A program made the position numbers and the translations under genes. Source: an uncultured Oscillospiraceae bacterium (lineage in GTDB: Bacteria > Bacillota > Clostridia > Oscillospirales > Oscillospiraceae). Taken from it: a DNA stretch of 64,000 nt. Of the stretch, positions 26,640 to 35,044 are shown piece by piece; the first letter of the stretch is position 1, and every line of letters begins with the position of its first letter. The notes under the pieces are model-generated. The model did not search any database and was not told where the DNA came from. It worked only from the letters and a program-made list of their open reading frames with translations. The stretch spans positions 1-64,000 of the forward strand of contig CALWZP010000010.1 of the NCBI GenBank assembly GCA_944386055.1. Reading direction: 5' to 3'.

Positions 26640-27763
26640 CCCCGAACCAGGTGGTAATGGCCATTGCGGCGGTCTTCTTTGTGCTGGGCGCCCTGGACCG
26701 GTGCCTGGGCTGCCGCTTTGGCTTCGGAAGAGAATTTGAAAAGGGCTTCGGCCTGATGGGGACGGTGGCGCTGAGCATCCTGGGCCTGATCTGCATCGCC
26801 CCGGTGGTCTCCTCCCTCCTGGCACCGGTGATCGTCCCCGTATTTCAGCTGCTGGGTGCGGATCCCGCCATGTTCTCCGGCACCATCCTGGCCCCCGACT
26901 CGGGGGGGTATTCCATCGCCGCCGAGCTGGCGGAGGATCCGGAGATGGCCTATTTCGGCGGACTGATCGTGGCTTCGGTGATGGGGGGCGTCATCTCCTT
27001 CTCCATCCCCACCGCCTGCGGGATCATAGAAAAAGAGGACACCCGGTTCTTCGCCGTGGGCGTCCTGGCGGGGTTCATGGTGGACCCCATCGGCTGCTTT
27101 GTGGGCGGCCTGGCGGCGGGACTGCCGCCCATGACGGTGCTGCACAACCTGGTGCCTGTAGTGATCATCGCCCTGCTCATCATTCTGGGACTGGCCCTGG
27201 TGCCTCAGAAAATGATCCGGGGCTTTCAGATCTTCTCCCGGGGGCTTGTGGTGGTGATCATGATCGGCCTGATTCTGGGGGCGGTGAAGCAGATGACCGG
27301 GCTGACCCTGGTGGAGGGGATCAACCCCATCACTGACGGGTTCCAGACGGTGGGGTCGGTGACCATCACCCTGGCGGGCACCATCCCCTTCGTGTGGTTC
27401 CTCACCAGGGTGGCGGAGAAGCCGTTGGAGCGGCTGGGCCAGTTGATTGGAGTGAACGCCGTCACCGTCAGCTGTGCGCTGGTGTCCCTGTCCAGCGTGG
27501 TGCCCTCCTTCGTCTCCTACCGGGAGATGAATGTCCGGGGCAAGGTGGTGATGGGGGCCTTCGCCGCCTCCATGTCCAATATGCTGGGGGCCCACCTGGG
27601 CTTTACCGTCGCCACCAACGAGGCGTACATCATTCCCATGTTCACCGCCAAGGTGGTGGCGGGGGCGCTGGCCATCGCGGCGGGATATTGGTTTACCAGT
27701 CGGCTGTTCGCCCGGGAACTGGAGGAGGAAAGGGCTCGGCAAGCAGCTGGTCAAAGCCAGTGA
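26636..27763 (+). CDS. eutH: EutH-family transporter, copy 3
   Basis: A 375-residue paralog with AAGGAGGGGGGAGC before the ATG and a four-base overlap with copy 2. Signature loop GADPAMFSGTILAPDSGGYS; C-terminal tail longer and charged (ARELEEERARQAAGQSQ). Its 3' end overlaps the convergent HAD phosphatase gene by 71 bases, so the last 23 codons are constrained on both strands. It is the last gene of the presumed pcrA-eutH-eutH-eutH transcript; no terminator is seen. Confidence 0.9.
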   Translation: MTPNQVVMAIAAVFFVLGALDRCLGCRFGFGREFEKGFGLMGTVALSILGLICIAPVVSSLLAPVIVPVFQLLGADPAMFSGTILAPDSGGYSIAAELAEDPEMAYFGGLIVASVMGGVISFSIPTACGIIEKEDTRFFAVGVLAGFMVDPIGCFVGGLAAGLPPMTVLHNLVPVVIIALLIILGLALVPQKMIRGFQIFSRGLVVVIMIGLILGAVKQMTGLTLVEGINPITDGFQTVGSVTITLAGTIPFVWFLTRVAEKPLERLGQLIGVNAVTVSCALVSLSSVVPSFVSYREMNVRGKVVMGAFAASMSNMLGAHLGFTVATNEAYIIPMFTAKVVAGALAIAAGYWFTSRLFARELEEERARQAAGQSQ

Positions 27764-28364
27764 TGTACCGGTGGCTGGCGGCGCGGACCTGGTCCTCCTC
27801 CGGGAGGAAGAAGCCGTCCCGCACCCCCACCACCGTCAGCCCCGCGGCCATGGCGCTTCGGCAGGCGGCGGGGGAGTCGTCAAACAGGATACAGCGGGAC
27901 AACGGGGTCCCCAGGTGCTCGCCCAGCAGGGGGAAGCACCGGGGATCCCGTTTTTCTACGCCCAATTCCTGGGCAAAAACCACATGGCGGAACAGCGCCG
28001 TCAGGCCGTGGCGGTCCAGGCACAGGCGGCACAGCTCCGGCTGGGAGGAGGTGAACAGCGCCAGCTCCGCCCCCTCGTCCCGGCAGCGCAGCAGGTATTC
28101 CCGGGCCCCGGGCTTCAGCGGAATGGTCTCGCCATAGGCCCGGCGGGCCATGGACATCCACTCCGCCATGATCTCCTCCGGGCTGTCGGGGAGCTGGTAA
28201 TACTCCCGGGTGAACCGGGCGGCGGCGGGGAAGATGGAGTGGGCCACGAAATCGGTGTACTCCGCCGTGGGGGCCAGGCCCCGCCGGGCCAGAAAGTCCC
28301 GGTCGATGTCCGCCCAGACGAAGTTGGAATCCACCAGGGTGCCGTCAAAATCAAAGAGGTACAT
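27693..28364 (-). CDS. HAD-family phosphatase (phosphoglycolate phosphatase-like)
   Basis: The 223-residue protein has the four HAD motifs: DFDGTLVD at the start, the threonine/serine motif LFTSS, lysine in VEKRDP and the acidic pair in ILFDDSPAA. A helical cap lies between motifs 1 and 2, as in class I phosphatases of the Gph/PGMB group. The ATG at 28364 follows AAGGAGGAAGAT and overlaps the end of mpg by 14 bases; a start five codons earlier is possible. The C-terminal tail (EPFPPPVPGRTADW) lies in the overlap with the third eutH gene. Substrate unknown. Confidence 0.88.
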   Translation of the reverse strand: MYLFDFDGTLVDSNFVWADIDRDFLARRGLAPTAEYTDFVAHSIFPAAARFTREYYQLPDSPEEIMAEWMSMARRAYGETIPLKPGAREYLLRCRDEGAELALFTSSQPELCRLCLDRHGLTALFRHVVFAQELGVEKRDPRCFPLLGEHLGTPLSRCILFDDSPAACRSAMAAGLTVVGVRDGFFLPEEDQVRAASHRYITGFDQLLAEPFPPPVPGRTADW

Positions 28365-29013
28365 ATCTTCCTCCTTCATCGGTCAGGGTGAAGCGCCAGG
28401 GGAGCCGGGCGTCCTCCCCGGCATAGTCGACCCCGATGCGGGGGCCGGCGGCGATGCGCAGGGGCGCCTCATCCCCCGGCCAGGGGGGCAGTCCAAGGGA
28501 GGGCAGAGAGGAGACGACGAATAACTCCTCCCCGGCCAGGGAGATGCCGTTCTCCGCCCGGGTGAGGGCCATGGCCCGGCACAGCTTTCCGGGCCCGTCG
28601 CACAAATGGGATTTTTGTGCCCGGGTGAGCTGCTGCCACTTGCGTCCGAACCGGTTCTCTGATAAAATATCAAAATTGTGCCGGGGCTGCACCGCCCGGA
28701 TCAGTACGGCGGCGGGCTCCCCCTCCGCCTCGGTGACCAGATTGAGGCAGTGGTACATCCCATAGATCAGATAGATGTACACCGTGCCCGGCGGGGCGAA
28801 GAGGGTCTCGGTCCGTGGGGTGCGGCGGTACCCATAGGCGTGGCACGCCCGGTCCCGCCGGCCGATATACGCCTCGCTCTCTGAGATGCGCCCCACCAGG
28901 GGGACGCCGTCCTGCATCCGCACCAGATAGGTGCCCAGCAGCTCCCGGGCCGCCGTCACCGTGTCCCGGAGAAAAAATTCGGGCGTCAGCCGCCCCTGCG
29001 GGGTGAGCGCCAT
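28351..29013 (-). CDS. mpg: 3-methyladenine DNA glycosylase (AAG/Mpg family)
   Basis: The 220-residue protein matches the alkyladenine glycosylase family: LTPEFFLRDTVTAARELLG at the start, GRISESEAYIG with the catalytic glutamate, HAYGYRRTPRTETLFAPPG, YIYLIYGMYHCLNLV and DGPGKLCRAM. It removes alkylated and deaminated purines in base excision repair. The reading frame is intact and of normal length. It is cotranscribed with the HAD gene (14-base overlap). Ribosome site GGAGGAGGCGCC before the ATG. Confidence 0.94.
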   Translation of the reverse strand: MALTPQGRLTPEFFLRDTVTAARELLGTYLVRMQDGVPLVGRISESEAYIGRRDRACHAYGYRRTPRTETLFAPPGTVYIYLIYGMYHCLNLVTEAEGEPAAVLIRAVQPRHNFDILSENRFGRKWQQLTRAQKSHLCDGPGKLCRAMALTRAENGISLAGEELFVVSSLPSLGLPPWPGDEAPLRIAAGPRIGVDYAGEDARLPWRFTLTDEGGRYVPL

Positions 29014-29137
29014 GGCGCCTCCTCCTTCCGCCGCATGCCATGCGGCCTTCCTTCTGCTTTGTGTCCCGGTATGCCGGGACGGATGAGCCTATCATAGCAC
29101 GAGAGACCACCCTTTGCAAACTGGAGTTGATGAGATC

Positions 29138-30079
29138 ATGCATTCCGAACATCCCGCCGTCATGAGGAAACTGGCCAAGCCCATGCTGTTTGCCGCGGCA
29201 TTCATCTGGGGCTCCTCCTTCTTCATCATGAAGAACACCCTGGATGTGATGCCTACCTTCTTCCTGCTGGCCATCCGCTTCACCGCCGGCGCAGTGCTGC
29301 TGGGGCTGGTGTGCTGGAAGAAATGGCGGACCTTCACCCCCGATTACCTGTGGCGGGGGGCCATCATCGGGGGTTTTTTGTTCCTGGCCTATTCGGTGCA
29401 GACCTTCGGCCTGGCGGGAACCACTCCCTCCAAAAACGCCTTCCTTACCGCGGTGTACTGCGTCATCGTGCCCTTTCTCTACTGGCTGGTGGCGAAGCAG
29501 AGGCCCGACCGCTTCAACATCCTGGCGGCGGTGCTGTGCGTCACCGGGGTGGGGCTGGTGTCCCTCACCGATTCCCTCACCATTACCTGGGGAGATGTGC
29601 TCACCCTGATCTGCGCGGTGTTCTATGCCAGCCATATCGTGGCGGTGGCCAAGGTGTCCCCGGGGAAGGACATCTTCCTGCTCACCGTGTTCCAGTTCGC
29701 CTTTGCGGCCCTGTACGCATGGATCGGCGGCGCCCTCACTGAGCAGTTCCCAGCCCAGGCCCTCACCCGGCCGGATGTGCTGCTGCCCATGGCCTATCTG
29801 TGCGTCATGGCCACCACCGTGGCTCTGCTGTTCCAGAATGTGGGCCAGGTGTGGTCCGACCCCGCCTCCGCCGCGGTGATCCTGTCCCTGGAGTCGGTGT
29901 TCGGGGTGCTGTGCTCCGTGCTGTTCTATGGCGACCCGGTGACCCCCCGGCTGCTGGCGGGCTTCGCCCTGATCTTTGTGGCGGTGGTGTGCTCCGAGAC
30001 CAAGTTCTCCTTCCTGCGCAGGAGAAACGCCCCGGCCTCCACCCGCCGGGAGGAGGGAGAATTTGAAAAAGGGGGTTGA
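29138..30079 (+). CDS. EamA/DMT-superfamily transporter
   Basis: A 313-residue protein with ten hydrophobic helices arranged as two EamA repeats (FAAAFIWGSSFFIMKNTLD in the first, VLTLICAVFYASHIVAVA in the second). These carry amino acids, nucleotide sugars or other metabolites; substrate cannot be told. The ATG at 29138 is preferred; TTG at 29114 opens the frame earlier but has no ribosome site. The final codons contain the -35 box of the next promoter. Confidence 0.9.
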   Translation: MHSEHPAVMRKLAKPMLFAAAFIWGSSFFIMKNTLDVMPTFFLLAIRFTAGAVLLGLVCWKKWRTFTPDYLWRGAIIGGFLFLAYSVQTFGLAGTTPSKNAFLTAVYCVIVPFLYWLVAKQRPDRFNILAAVLCVTGVGLVSLTDSLTITWGDVLTLICAVFYASHIVAVAKVSPGKDIFLLTVFQFAFAALYAWIGGALTEQFPAQALTRPDVLLPMAYLCVMATTVALLFQNVGQVWSDPASAAVILSLESVFGVLCSVLFYGDPVTPRLLAGFALIFVAVVCSETKFSFLRRRNAPASTRREEGEFEKGG

Positions 30080-30104
30080 CAAGTGGGGGGAGAGTGCGTA
30101 TAAT
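30076..30104 (+). promoter_or_regulatory. Consensus promoter of the T-box operon
   Basis: TTGACA (30076-30081) and TATAAT (30099-30104), both perfect, with the ideal 17-base spacer. The -35 box contains the stop codon of the EamA gene. Confidence 0.9.
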
Positions 30105-30130
30105 AGCACCAACAATTTCATCCACAGTAA

Positions 30131-30390
30131 ACCAGTGAGAAAGAGAAGTAACCGGCACAGGGAACTTTCAGAGAGCTCCGGATGGTGGGAACGGAGCAGG
30201 GAACGGCCGGTGAATGGACTTTCGAGGGCGGCTTGAACAGGGAGACCTCAGTAGATGCCGACGGGACCCCACCCGTTATCCATCGGGCACGCGTGATGGC
30301 GCGTGAAGCGAGTGGACGCGCAAGCGTCAATTTGGGTGGTATCGCAGAAGCAAGTGCTTTTGTCCCAACAGGGGACAAAAGCACTTTTTG
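30131..30390 (+). ncRNA. T-box leader, tryptophan specifier
   Basis: The leader shows the main T-box parts. Stem I: GAAAG (30139-30143) pairs with CTTTC (30219-30223), and ACCGGC (30151-30156) pairs with GCCGGT (30206-30211). The specifier loop between these on the 3' side reads GAA-TGG-A, giving TGG (Trp) at 30215-30217. A distal arm is GCTCC/GGAGC around GGATGGTGGGAAC. The T-box AATTTGGGTGGTATCGC is at 30329-30345, followed by the terminator. By the known mechanism, uncharged tRNA(Trp) binds, the antiterminator forms, and transcription continues into the ABC transporter genes when tryptophan is scarce. Confidence 0.95.
30352..30390 (+). terminator. T-box regulated terminator
   Basis: AAGTGCTTTTGTCCC (30352-30366) pairs with GGGACAAAAGCACTT (30372-30386), and the T-run extends to 30389. 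It is the alternative to the T-box antiterminator. Confidence 0.93.
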
Positions 30391-30481
30391 TTTTCTAAGC
30401 AAAGGCCGCCGGCAACGGCCCCTCCATCGCCCACCCAAACACATCAAAGCCCTGCGGGGCGAACAAATGGAGGTCAACACC

Positions 30482-31564
30482 ATGAAAAAGAACACACTGA
30501 AGAAGCTCCTGTCCCTGTCCGCCGCGGCCGCCCTGGCCCTGTCCCTCACTGCCTGCGGCGGAGGAGGGGAGGCGGAGAACACCAACACCTCCTCTTCCGG
30601 CGAGACCGGGGGCACGGTGTACCGGGTGGGCATCTGCAACTATGTGGACGACGCCTCTCTGAACCAGATCGTGGAAAATATTCAGGCCCAGCTGATTGCC
30701 CTGGGGGAGGAGCACGGCGTCACCTTTGAGGTGGAGTATGAGAACTGCAACGCCGACGCCACCGTCCTCAACCAGATCATCGCCAACTTCATCGCCGACG
30801 ATGTGGACCTGATGGTGGGAGTGGCCACCCCTGTGGCCACCGCCATGCAGTCTGCCACCGAGGACAGCGGCATCCCCGTGGTGTTCTCCGCCGTGTCCGA
30901 CCCGGTGAGCACCGGCGTGGTGGCCAGCCTGGAGGCGCCCGGCTCCAACATCACCGGTACCTCTGATTATCTGGACACCAACGCCATCATGGAGCTCATC
31001 TTCGCCGCCGACCCCGACGCGGACAAGATCGGCCTGCTGTACGACGCCGGACAGGACTCCTCCACCACCCCCATCGCCCACGCCAAGGAGTATCTGGAGG
31101 CCAACGGCATCGAGTATGTGGAGCGCACCGGCACCACCACCGACGAGGTGATGCTGGCCGCCCAGGCCCTGGTGTCCGACGGGGTGGACGCCGTCTTTAC
31201 CCCCACCGACAACACCATCATGACCGCTGAGCTGGCCATCTATGAGACCTTCATCGACGCGGGCATCCCCCACTACACCGGCGCGGATTCCTTCGCCCTC
31301 AACGGCGCCTTCCTGGGCTACGGCGTGGACTACGCCAACCTGGGTGTGGAGACCGCCAACATGGTGGCAGACATCCTGGTCAACGGGGCCGACCCCGCCG
31401 CCACCCCGGTGATGACCTTCGACAACGGCACCGCCACCGTGAACATCGAGACCTGCGAGGCCCTGGGCCTGGACTACGACACCATCGCCGAGACCTTCGC
31501 CCCGCTGTGCACCAAGGTGCAGTCCATCACCACCGCCGAGAGCTTCGACGACCTGGAGGGGTAA
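30482..31564 (+). CDS. trpX: ABC transporter substrate-binding lipoprotein, probably tryptophan (TrpX-like)
   Basis: The 360-residue protein has a lipoprotein signal (KKLLSLSAAAALALSLTACG, lipobox LTAC) and the ABC_sub_bind fold (VYRVGICNYVDDASLNQIVE, then IPVVFSAVSDPVSTGVVASL, IPHYTGADSFALNGAFLGYG). This family includes TrpX of streptococci. The tryptophan T-box directly upstream is the main evidence for the ligand. GGAGGTCAACACC precedes the ATG at 30482. A hairpin follows the stop and may raise the level of this protein over the permease. Confidence 0.9.
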   Translation: MKKNTLKKLLSLSAAAALALSLTACGGGGEAENTNTSSSGETGGTVYRVGICNYVDDASLNQIVENIQAQLIALGEEHGVTFEVEYENCNADATVLNQIIANFIADDVDLMVGVATPVATAMQSATEDSGIPVVFSAVSDPVSTGVVASLEAPGSNITGTSDYLDTNAIMELIFAADPDADKIGLLYDAGQDSSTTPIAHAKEYLEANGIEYVERTGTTTDEVMLAAQALVSDGVDAVFTPTDNTIMTAELAIYETFIDAGIPHYTGADSFALNGAFLGYGVDYANLGVETANMVADILVNGADPAATPVMTFDNGTATVNIETCEALGLDYDTIAETFAPLCTKVQSITTAESFDDLEG

Positions 31565-31584
31565 CTTCATCAGAACAGACGAAT

Positions 31585-31607
31585 GCCCGGCGGAACAGCC
31601 GCCGGGC
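31585..31607 (+). repeat. Hairpin between binding-protein and permease genes
   Basis: GCCCGGCGG (31585-31593) pairs with CCGCCGGGC (31599-31607), loop AACAG, with no T-run after it. Such hairpins often protect the upstream message of a binding-protein gene from 3' decay. Confidence 0.55.
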
Positions 31608-31670
31608 GGGCCGGGGGCCGGGGCGAACGCTCCGGTCCCTCCGGCGTGATAGAAAGAGGAGGGATGCGCT

Positions 31671-32597
31671 GTGGATCTGGCGCTGATCCAGACCGCCCTG
31701 GAACTGGGACTGATCTGTTCCCTGACGGTGCTGGCGCTGTTTTTGAGCTATACCATGCTGAATGTGTGCGACCTCTCCACCGACGGCTGCTTTACCCTGG
31801 GGGCCGCGGTGGGGGCGGTGGTGGCCATCTCGGGCCACCCCTTCCTGGCCATCTTCGCGGCCATGGGGGCGGGGGTGTGCTCGGGGTTCATCACCGCCCT
31901 GCTCCAGACCAAGATGGGGGTGGACAGCCTGCTGGCGGGCATCATCGTCAACACCGGACTCTACTCCATCAACATCGCGGTGATGAGCGGCTCGTCCCTT
32001 CTCAACATGAACCAGACCACCACGGTGTTCACCATTGTGCGGGACCTGCTGGAGGGGACGGTTCTGGAGGACCAGTACAAGCTGGTGGTGGCGGGCATCG
32101 CCGTCATCCTGGTGGTGGTGTTCCTCACTCTGTTCCTCAACACCCGGCTGGGGCTGGCCATCCGGGCCACGGGGAACAACCCGGACATGGTGCGCTCCTC
32201 TTCCATCAACCCGGTGTTCACCACCATCGTGGGGCTGTGCGTGGCCAACGCCTTCACCGGCCTGTCCGGCTGCCTGCTGGCCCAGTCCCAGCGCTCGGCG
32301 GATGTGAACATCGGCACCGGAATGGTGACCATCGCCCTGGCCTCCCTGCTCATCGGGGGGACCATCCTGGGCCGGGGGGGCATCCTCACCCGGGCCTGCG
32401 GGGTGGTGCTGGGCGCGTTCATCTTCCGCCTGGTGTACACCATCGCCCTGCGCTTTGACATGCCGGCCTTCATGCTGAAGCTGGTGTCCTCGGTCATCGT
32501 GGTGCTGGCCATCTCGGGGCCCTATCTCAAGAGCCGCTGGCCCATGATCCGCCGCCGGCTGGCCCACCGGTCCGGTGCGGCGAAAGGGGGAAACTGA
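31671..32597 (+). CDS. trpY: ABC transporter permease, tryptophan importer (TrpY-like)
   Basis: A 308-residue permease of the branched-chain/sugar type with about eight helices (TALELGLICSLTVLALFLSY, VDSLLAGIIVNTGLYSINIA) and the conserved motif GLAIRATGNNPDMVRSSSIN that contacts the ATPase. It starts at GTG 31671 after GAGGAGGGATGCGCT. It forms the membrane channel for the preceding binding protein. The ATPase follows after one base. Confidence 0.9.
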   Translation: MDLALIQTALELGLICSLTVLALFLSYTMLNVCDLSTDGCFTLGAAVGAVVAISGHPFLAIFAAMGAGVCSGFITALLQTKMGVDSLLAGIIVNTGLYSINIAVMSGSSLLNMNQTTTVFTIVRDLLEGTVLEDQYKLVVAGIAVILVVVFLTLFLNTRLGLAIRATGNNPDMVRSSSINPVFTTIVGLCVANAFTGLSGCLLAQSQRSADVNIGTGMVTIALASLLIGGTILGRGGILTRACGVVLGAFIFRLVYTIALRFDMPAFMLKLVSSVIVVLAISGPYLKSRWPMIRRRLAHRSGAAKGGN

Positions 32598-32598
32598 G

Positions 32599-33396
32599 AT
32601 GCTGACCCTCTCCCACATCTCCAAGACCTTCAATCCCGGCACCGTCAATGAGAAGAAGGCGCTGTGCGACCTCTCTCTCCACCTGGCCCCCGGGGATTTC
32701 ACCACCATCATCGGCTCCAACGGAGCGGGGAAGAGCACCCTGTTCAACGCGGTGTCGGGCAGCTTCTTTACCGACGAGGGGACCATCCTGCTGGATGGGC
32801 GGGACATCACCTTCCTGCCGGAGTACAAGCGGGCCAGGAGCATCGGCCGGCTGTTCCAGGACCCCATGCGGGGCAGCGCGCCGGGGATGACCATCGAGGA
32901 GAACCTGGCCCTGGCCGCGGGAAGCGGCGGCTGGTTCTCCCACATGACCAAGGCGGATCGGGACCGGTTTCGGGAGCGGCTCGCCCTGCTGGACATGGGG
33001 CTGGAGGACCGGATGAAGCAGCCGGTGGGCCTGCTCTCCGGCGGGCAGCGCCAGGCGCTGACCCTGCTCATGGCCACCATGAATCCGCCCAAGCTGCTGC
33101 TGCTGGACGAGCACACGGCGGCCCTGGACCCCGCCACGGCGGAGAAGGTGCTGGAGATCACCCGCCAGGTGGTGGAGGAGCACCACATCACCACCATGAT
33201 GGTCACCCACAACATGCAGGACGCCCTGGCCATGGGCAACCGAACCCTGATGATGGACTCCGGCCGCATCGTGCTGGATATCAGCGGGGAGGAGCGGAAG
33301 GGCCTGACGGTGAACGACCTGCTGGAGCGCTTCCGCAAGGGCGCCGGACGGGCGCTGGACAACGACCGGATTTTGCTCTCCGGCGGGGAGGAGTGA
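32599..33396 (+). CDS. trpZ: ABC transporter ATPase, tryptophan importer (TrpZ-like)
   Basis: The 265-residue ATPase has Walker A GSNGAGKST, Q-loop FQDPMRG, signature LLSGGQRQALTLLMA, Walker B LLLLDEHTAALDP and switch MVTHN. It is of the LivF/LivG-like class that pairs with the permease type found upstream. ATG at 32599 follows GGGGGAAACTGAG; the frame opens eight codons earlier within the permease gene. It completes the T-box controlled import operon. Confidence 0.92.
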   Translation: MLTLSHISKTFNPGTVNEKKALCDLSLHLAPGDFTTIIGSNGAGKSTLFNAVSGSFFTDEGTILLDGRDITFLPEYKRARSIGRLFQDPMRGSAPGMTIEENLALAAGSGGWFSHMTKADRDRFRERLALLDMGLEDRMKQPVGLLSGGQRQALTLLMATMNPPKLLLLDEHTAALDPATAEKVLEITRQVVEEHHITTMMVTHNMQDALAMGNRTLMMDSGRIVLDISGEERKGLTVNDLLERFRKGAGRALDNDRILLSGGEE

Positions 33397-33404
33397 ATCC
33401 TCTC

Positions 33405-33433
33405 TTGCAACCCTGCCGGGTGTGGTGTACAAT
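33405..33433 (+). promoter_or_regulatory. Promoter before the small helical genes
   Basis: TTGCAA (33405-33410) and TACAAT (33428-33433) with a 17-base spacer, about 75 bases before the start of the 83-residue protein. Confidence 0.6.
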
Positions 33434-33510
33434 AGCACCGGCAGAAAGGCGTCCCCGGCCCTGTGCCGGGGGCGCTGGATTTCTTTAGTGTTAGAAAGGA
33501 AGGGAAAACG

Positions 33511-33762
33511 ATGTCCTATATCTCTGTGGATTACGCCGAGGGCCGCCGGCAGGGGGGACGCATCCGCCAGATGGGCCTGGACTGCGCAGCCCTGAAGGAG
33601 GGGCTGACCGGCGCCGCCGACGAGGAACTGGCGGAGCTGGCGCGTCTGGCCGGGGAACTGGCCGCCATCGGGGACGATGTGGTGGCGGAATGCGACCGGC
33701 TGCTGGAGATCGAAAAGACCATGTTCAGCGCCCACCGGGGAGGAGGAAACGCCTATGTCTGA
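33511..33762 (+). CDS. Small helical protein of unknown function (83 aa)
   Basis: AGAAAGGAAGGGAAAACG precedes the ATG. The product is almost wholly helical and acidic (EELAELARLAGELAAIGDDV), with length and helical content like WXG100 or other small helix-hairpin proteins but without the WXG motif. It has its own promoter and overlaps the next small gene by eight bases, so the two are probably made together and may form a complex. No family is recognised. Confidence 0.65.
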   Translation: MSYISVDYAEGRRQGGRIRQMGLDCAALKEGLTGAADEELAELARLAGELAAIGDDVVAECDRLLEIEKTMFSAHRGGGNAYV

Positions 33763-33937
33763 TCAGAGCATGACACTGCGGGAGTGCGCCCTTCAGCTGC
33801 GGAACATGGCCTCCCAGCTGGAGGATGCCGATGAGATGACCCCGGACGAGGTGACCTGTCACCGGGACCTGGGCCGCCGTATCAACCAGGCGGAGCGGGA
33901 CCTGCGGGCCCTGGCCGACCGGCTGGATCGGAAGTGA
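33755..33937 (+). CDS. Small helical protein of unknown function (60 aa)
   Basis: The ATG at 33755 follows GGGGAGGAGGAAACGCCT and overlaps the previous gene. The 60 residues (start MSDQSMTLRECALQLRNMAS) form two predicted amphipathic helices separated by the DADEMTPDEV turn. The coding stretch is intact and ends just before the dehydrogenase. I do not recognise a family. Pairing with the 83-residue protein is suggested by overlap only. Confidence 0.6.
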   Translation: MSDQSMTLRECALQLRNMASQLEDADEMTPDEVTCHRDLGRRINQAERDLRALADRLDRK

Positions 33938-33939
33938 CC

Positions 33940-34926
33940 ATGGCGAAGGTGATGATGCTGGTGCCCCGGGAGCGGGTGGCCCGCTACGGCGCCCCCGGGC
34001 AGATCCCGGAGGGGTGGGAGGCGGTCTACTGCCTGGAGATGACCGACAGAGAGCGCCTGGCCGCCGCCGGGGACGCGGACTATCTCTATACCGGTTCCAC
34101 CACAGAGGTGGGGCGGGAGCTGATCGACCATATGCCCCGTCTGCGCCTGATCCAGGCGGAGGGGGTGGGCTTCGACAGGATCGACCTGGCCGCCGCCGCG
34201 GCCCGGAAGATCCCGGTGTGCAACTGCGCCGGCACCAACGCCGGGGCGGTGGCGGAGCACACCGTGATGCTGATCCTGGCGGTACAGCGCTTTCTGGTGG
34301 AGGGACAGCTGGAGATCTTCGCCGGCCGCTTCGCCCAGTGCAAGGACCGGGTGATGGTGGAGGACATGGTGGAGCTGTCCGACTGCCGGGTGGGACTGGT
34401 GGGCCTGGGGAGCATCGCGGTGGAGACCGCCCGGCGCCTGCGGCCCTTCGGCTGCGGCCTGTGCTACTGGAGCCGCACCCCCAAGCCGGAGCTGGCGGAG
34501 GAGCTGGGGCTTTCCTATCTGCCCCTGAACGATCTGCTGGGCAGCTGCGATGTGGTGAGCCTCCACACCGCCGCCACGGCGGAGACCCGCCACCTGATCT
34601 GCGGGGAGACCCTGGGGCTGATGAAGCCGGGGGCGGTGCTGGTAAACACCGCCCGGGGCGCCCTGGTGGACGAGGATGCCCTGGCGGAGGCCCTGCGGTC
34701 GGGCAGACTGGGGGGCGCGGGCCTGGATGTGATGGAGGAGGAGCCCCTCCCCCTGGACAGCCCCCTGCTCCACCTCCCCCACGAGGCGGCCCGGCGGCTG
34801 GTCCTCTCCCCCCATCTGGGCGGGGTCACCGGGGCGTCCTTCCGGCGGCAGGTGGCCATGTCCTGGGCCAATCTGCGCCGCCATGCGGCGGGGGAGCGGC
34901 CGGAGCACATCGTCAACGGCCTGTGA
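33940..34926 (+). CDS. D-isomer-specific 2-hydroxyacid dehydrogenase family protein
   Basis: The 328-residue protein has the NAD-binding motif VGLVGLGSIAVETA and the catalytic set of the family: arginine in NTARGALVDEDAL, glutamate in DVMEEEP and histidine in LSPHLGG. It reduces a 2-keto acid to the D-hydroxy acid or oxidises the reverse; phosphoglycerate, lactate and hydroxypyruvate enzymes all share this fold, and the substrate cannot be told here. ATG 33940 is preferred; a GTG two codons earlier overlaps the preceding stop. A bidirectional terminator follows. Confidence 0.92.
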   Translation: MAKVMMLVPRERVARYGAPGQIPEGWEAVYCLEMTDRERLAAAGDADYLYTGSTTEVGRELIDHMPRLRLIQAEGVGFDRIDLAAAAARKIPVCNCAGTNAGAVAEHTVMLILAVQRFLVEGQLEIFAGRFAQCKDRVMVEDMVELSDCRVGLVGLGSIAVETARRLRPFGCGLCYWSRTPKPELAEELGLSYLPLNDLLGSCDVVSLHTAATAETRHLICGETLGLMKPGAVLVNTARGALVDEDALAEALRSGRLGGAGLDVMEEEPLPLDSPLLHLPHEAARRLVLSPHLGGVTGASFRRQVAMSWANLRRHAAGERPEHIVNGL

Positions 34927-34960
34927 CGAACAGGACACGCCCCGAATTTTGAAAGTGCGG

Positions 34961-35003
34961 CATCGCCCCCGCCGGACACACTGTGTGTCCGGCGGGGGCG
35001 ATG
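34961..35003. terminator. Bidirectional terminator
   Basis: A perfect 20-bp stem (34961-34980 with 34984-35003, loop CTG) lies between the dehydrogenase and the convergent membrane protein gene, with TGTTTCG after it on the plus strand. Confidence 0.75.
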
Positions 35004-35044
35004 TGTTTCGTCCGGGGGTCCTCTCCGGGGAGAGGGGCCTGCCG

